Of a DNA stretch of 64,000 nt, positions 63,762-64,000 are shown piece after piece. The stretch is from Coraliomargarita algicola (GTDB lineage: Bacteria > Verrucomicrobiota > Verrucomicrobiia > Opitutales > Coraliomargaritaceae). The notes under the pieces are model-generated. The model saw only the letters and a list, made by a program, of their open reading frames with translations, was not told the DNA's origin and did not search any database. The first letter of the stretch is position 1, and each line of letters starts with the position of its first letter. The DNA lies in the NCBI RefSeq assembly GCF_033878955.1, contig NZ_CP138858.1, forward strand, positions 310,001 to 374,000, in the 5' to 3' direction. Both the position numbers and the translations under genes were made by a program.

Positions 63762-64000
63762 TTACCAAGGCTGATCTGTGTAAGTATTGCCCATCCAGCC
63801 GCCGCGTACGAAGTCGACTACCGGCTGGAATAGGTTCGGAAAGACTTTGGCAAATATAAGTAAGATGCCCAGTGTGATTAGCAAAATGACTAAGCCCTTG
63901 CCGGCTGCTTTCAGCAGTTTGATGATGAGCAGTAGCAATACTACGAGGATGACCCAAACCACGACGTTGCGTGATGCGATTGCTTCTTGTAGGAATTCCA
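63762..64000 (-). CDS. Small membrane protein, start codon just beyond the right edge
   Basis: The minus strand is open from the right edge to 63762. An internal GTG at 63962 gives 66 residues, but the same frame extends upstream through EFLQEAIASRNVV to a codon of the form xTG whose first base is at 64001. A start there, giving 80 residues, is likely. Two hydrophobic helices are visible (VVWVILVVLLLLIIKLL and LVILLITLGILLIFAKVF), then a short tail ending GGWMGNTYTDQPW. Function not recognised. Confidence 0.68.
   Translation of the reverse strand, partial: EFLQEAIASRNVVVWVILVVLLLLIIKLLKAAGKGLVILLITLGILLIFAKVFPNLFQPVVDFVRGGWMGNTYTDQPW

Noticed and set aside
1..64000. CRISPR arrays, rRNA and tRNA genes, insertion-sequence transposases and phage genes
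   Set aside because: None was seen in either strand: no regular repeat-spacer pattern, no tRNA-like cloverleaf in the gaps, and no transposase or integrase motif.

Overview
The window looks like chromosomal DNA of a marine-type Verrucomicrobiota bacterium, most likely of the Opitutales/Puniceicoccales group. This is inferred from gene content and was not tested by a search. The supporting features are several S1 sulfatases, fucosidases of the GH29, GH95 and GH141 types, PEP-CTERM proteins, LacI-type regulators beside CAZyme genes, DUF1559-like pseudopilins, an archaeal-type ProS and bacillithiol genes. Many well-supported start codons have no clear Shine-Dalgarno sequence.

The first 26 kb is a sulfated, fucose-rich polysaccharide utilisation region without SusC/SusD. 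It begins with a partial LacI regulator divergent from a GH88/105-like gene and a GH43/117-like beta-propeller gene. A GH141-like beta-helix enzyme with a C-terminal PDZ domain follows, then a sulfatase and an esterase. Next come a sensor kinase with discoidin-like extracellular domains and its NarL-type response regulator. An EF-hand esterase, a GH29 fucosidase and a sulfatase form a tight operon, followed by a LacI regulator with an inverted-repeat operator over its own start. After a GFA-domain gene and a peroxiredoxin, a second LacI gene diverges from a GH95-like enzyme, a frameshifted sulfatase, a frameshifted PEP-CTERM protein, a pseudopilin and an interrupted SGNH esterase. A 16-bp near-palindrome lies in front of both the GH95-like and PEP-CTERM genes, so this LacI probably controls the whole block.

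From 26.4 to 44 kb the genes are central metabolism and redox. The 2-oxoglutarate dehydrogenase genes sucA, odhB and lpdA and the succinyl-CoA synthetase genes sucCD lie on the minus strand. Between them is a compact six-gene plus-strand operon: a large PIG-L deacetylase, a 38-residue membrane peptide, a sodium:solute symporter, a short BshC-like protein, BshB1 and BshA. It reads as bacillithiol biosynthesis. The half-length BshC candidate is the most interesting protein in the window.

From 44 to 52 kb there is a truncated PEP-CTERM remnant and two minus-strand secreted carbohydrate-active genes: an SGNH hydrolase and a giant 1854-residue GH2-like protein with a duplicated C-terminal module. 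The last 11 kb is housekeeping: a UDP-glycosyltransferase, truC, a response regulator with a decayed NtrC-like domain, pheS, pheT, tatA, yaaA, gltX and proS, with a small membrane protein at the right edge.

Five genes carry indels or an in-frame stop, including the presumably essential odhB. Part of the apparent gene decay may therefore be sequence or assembly error.
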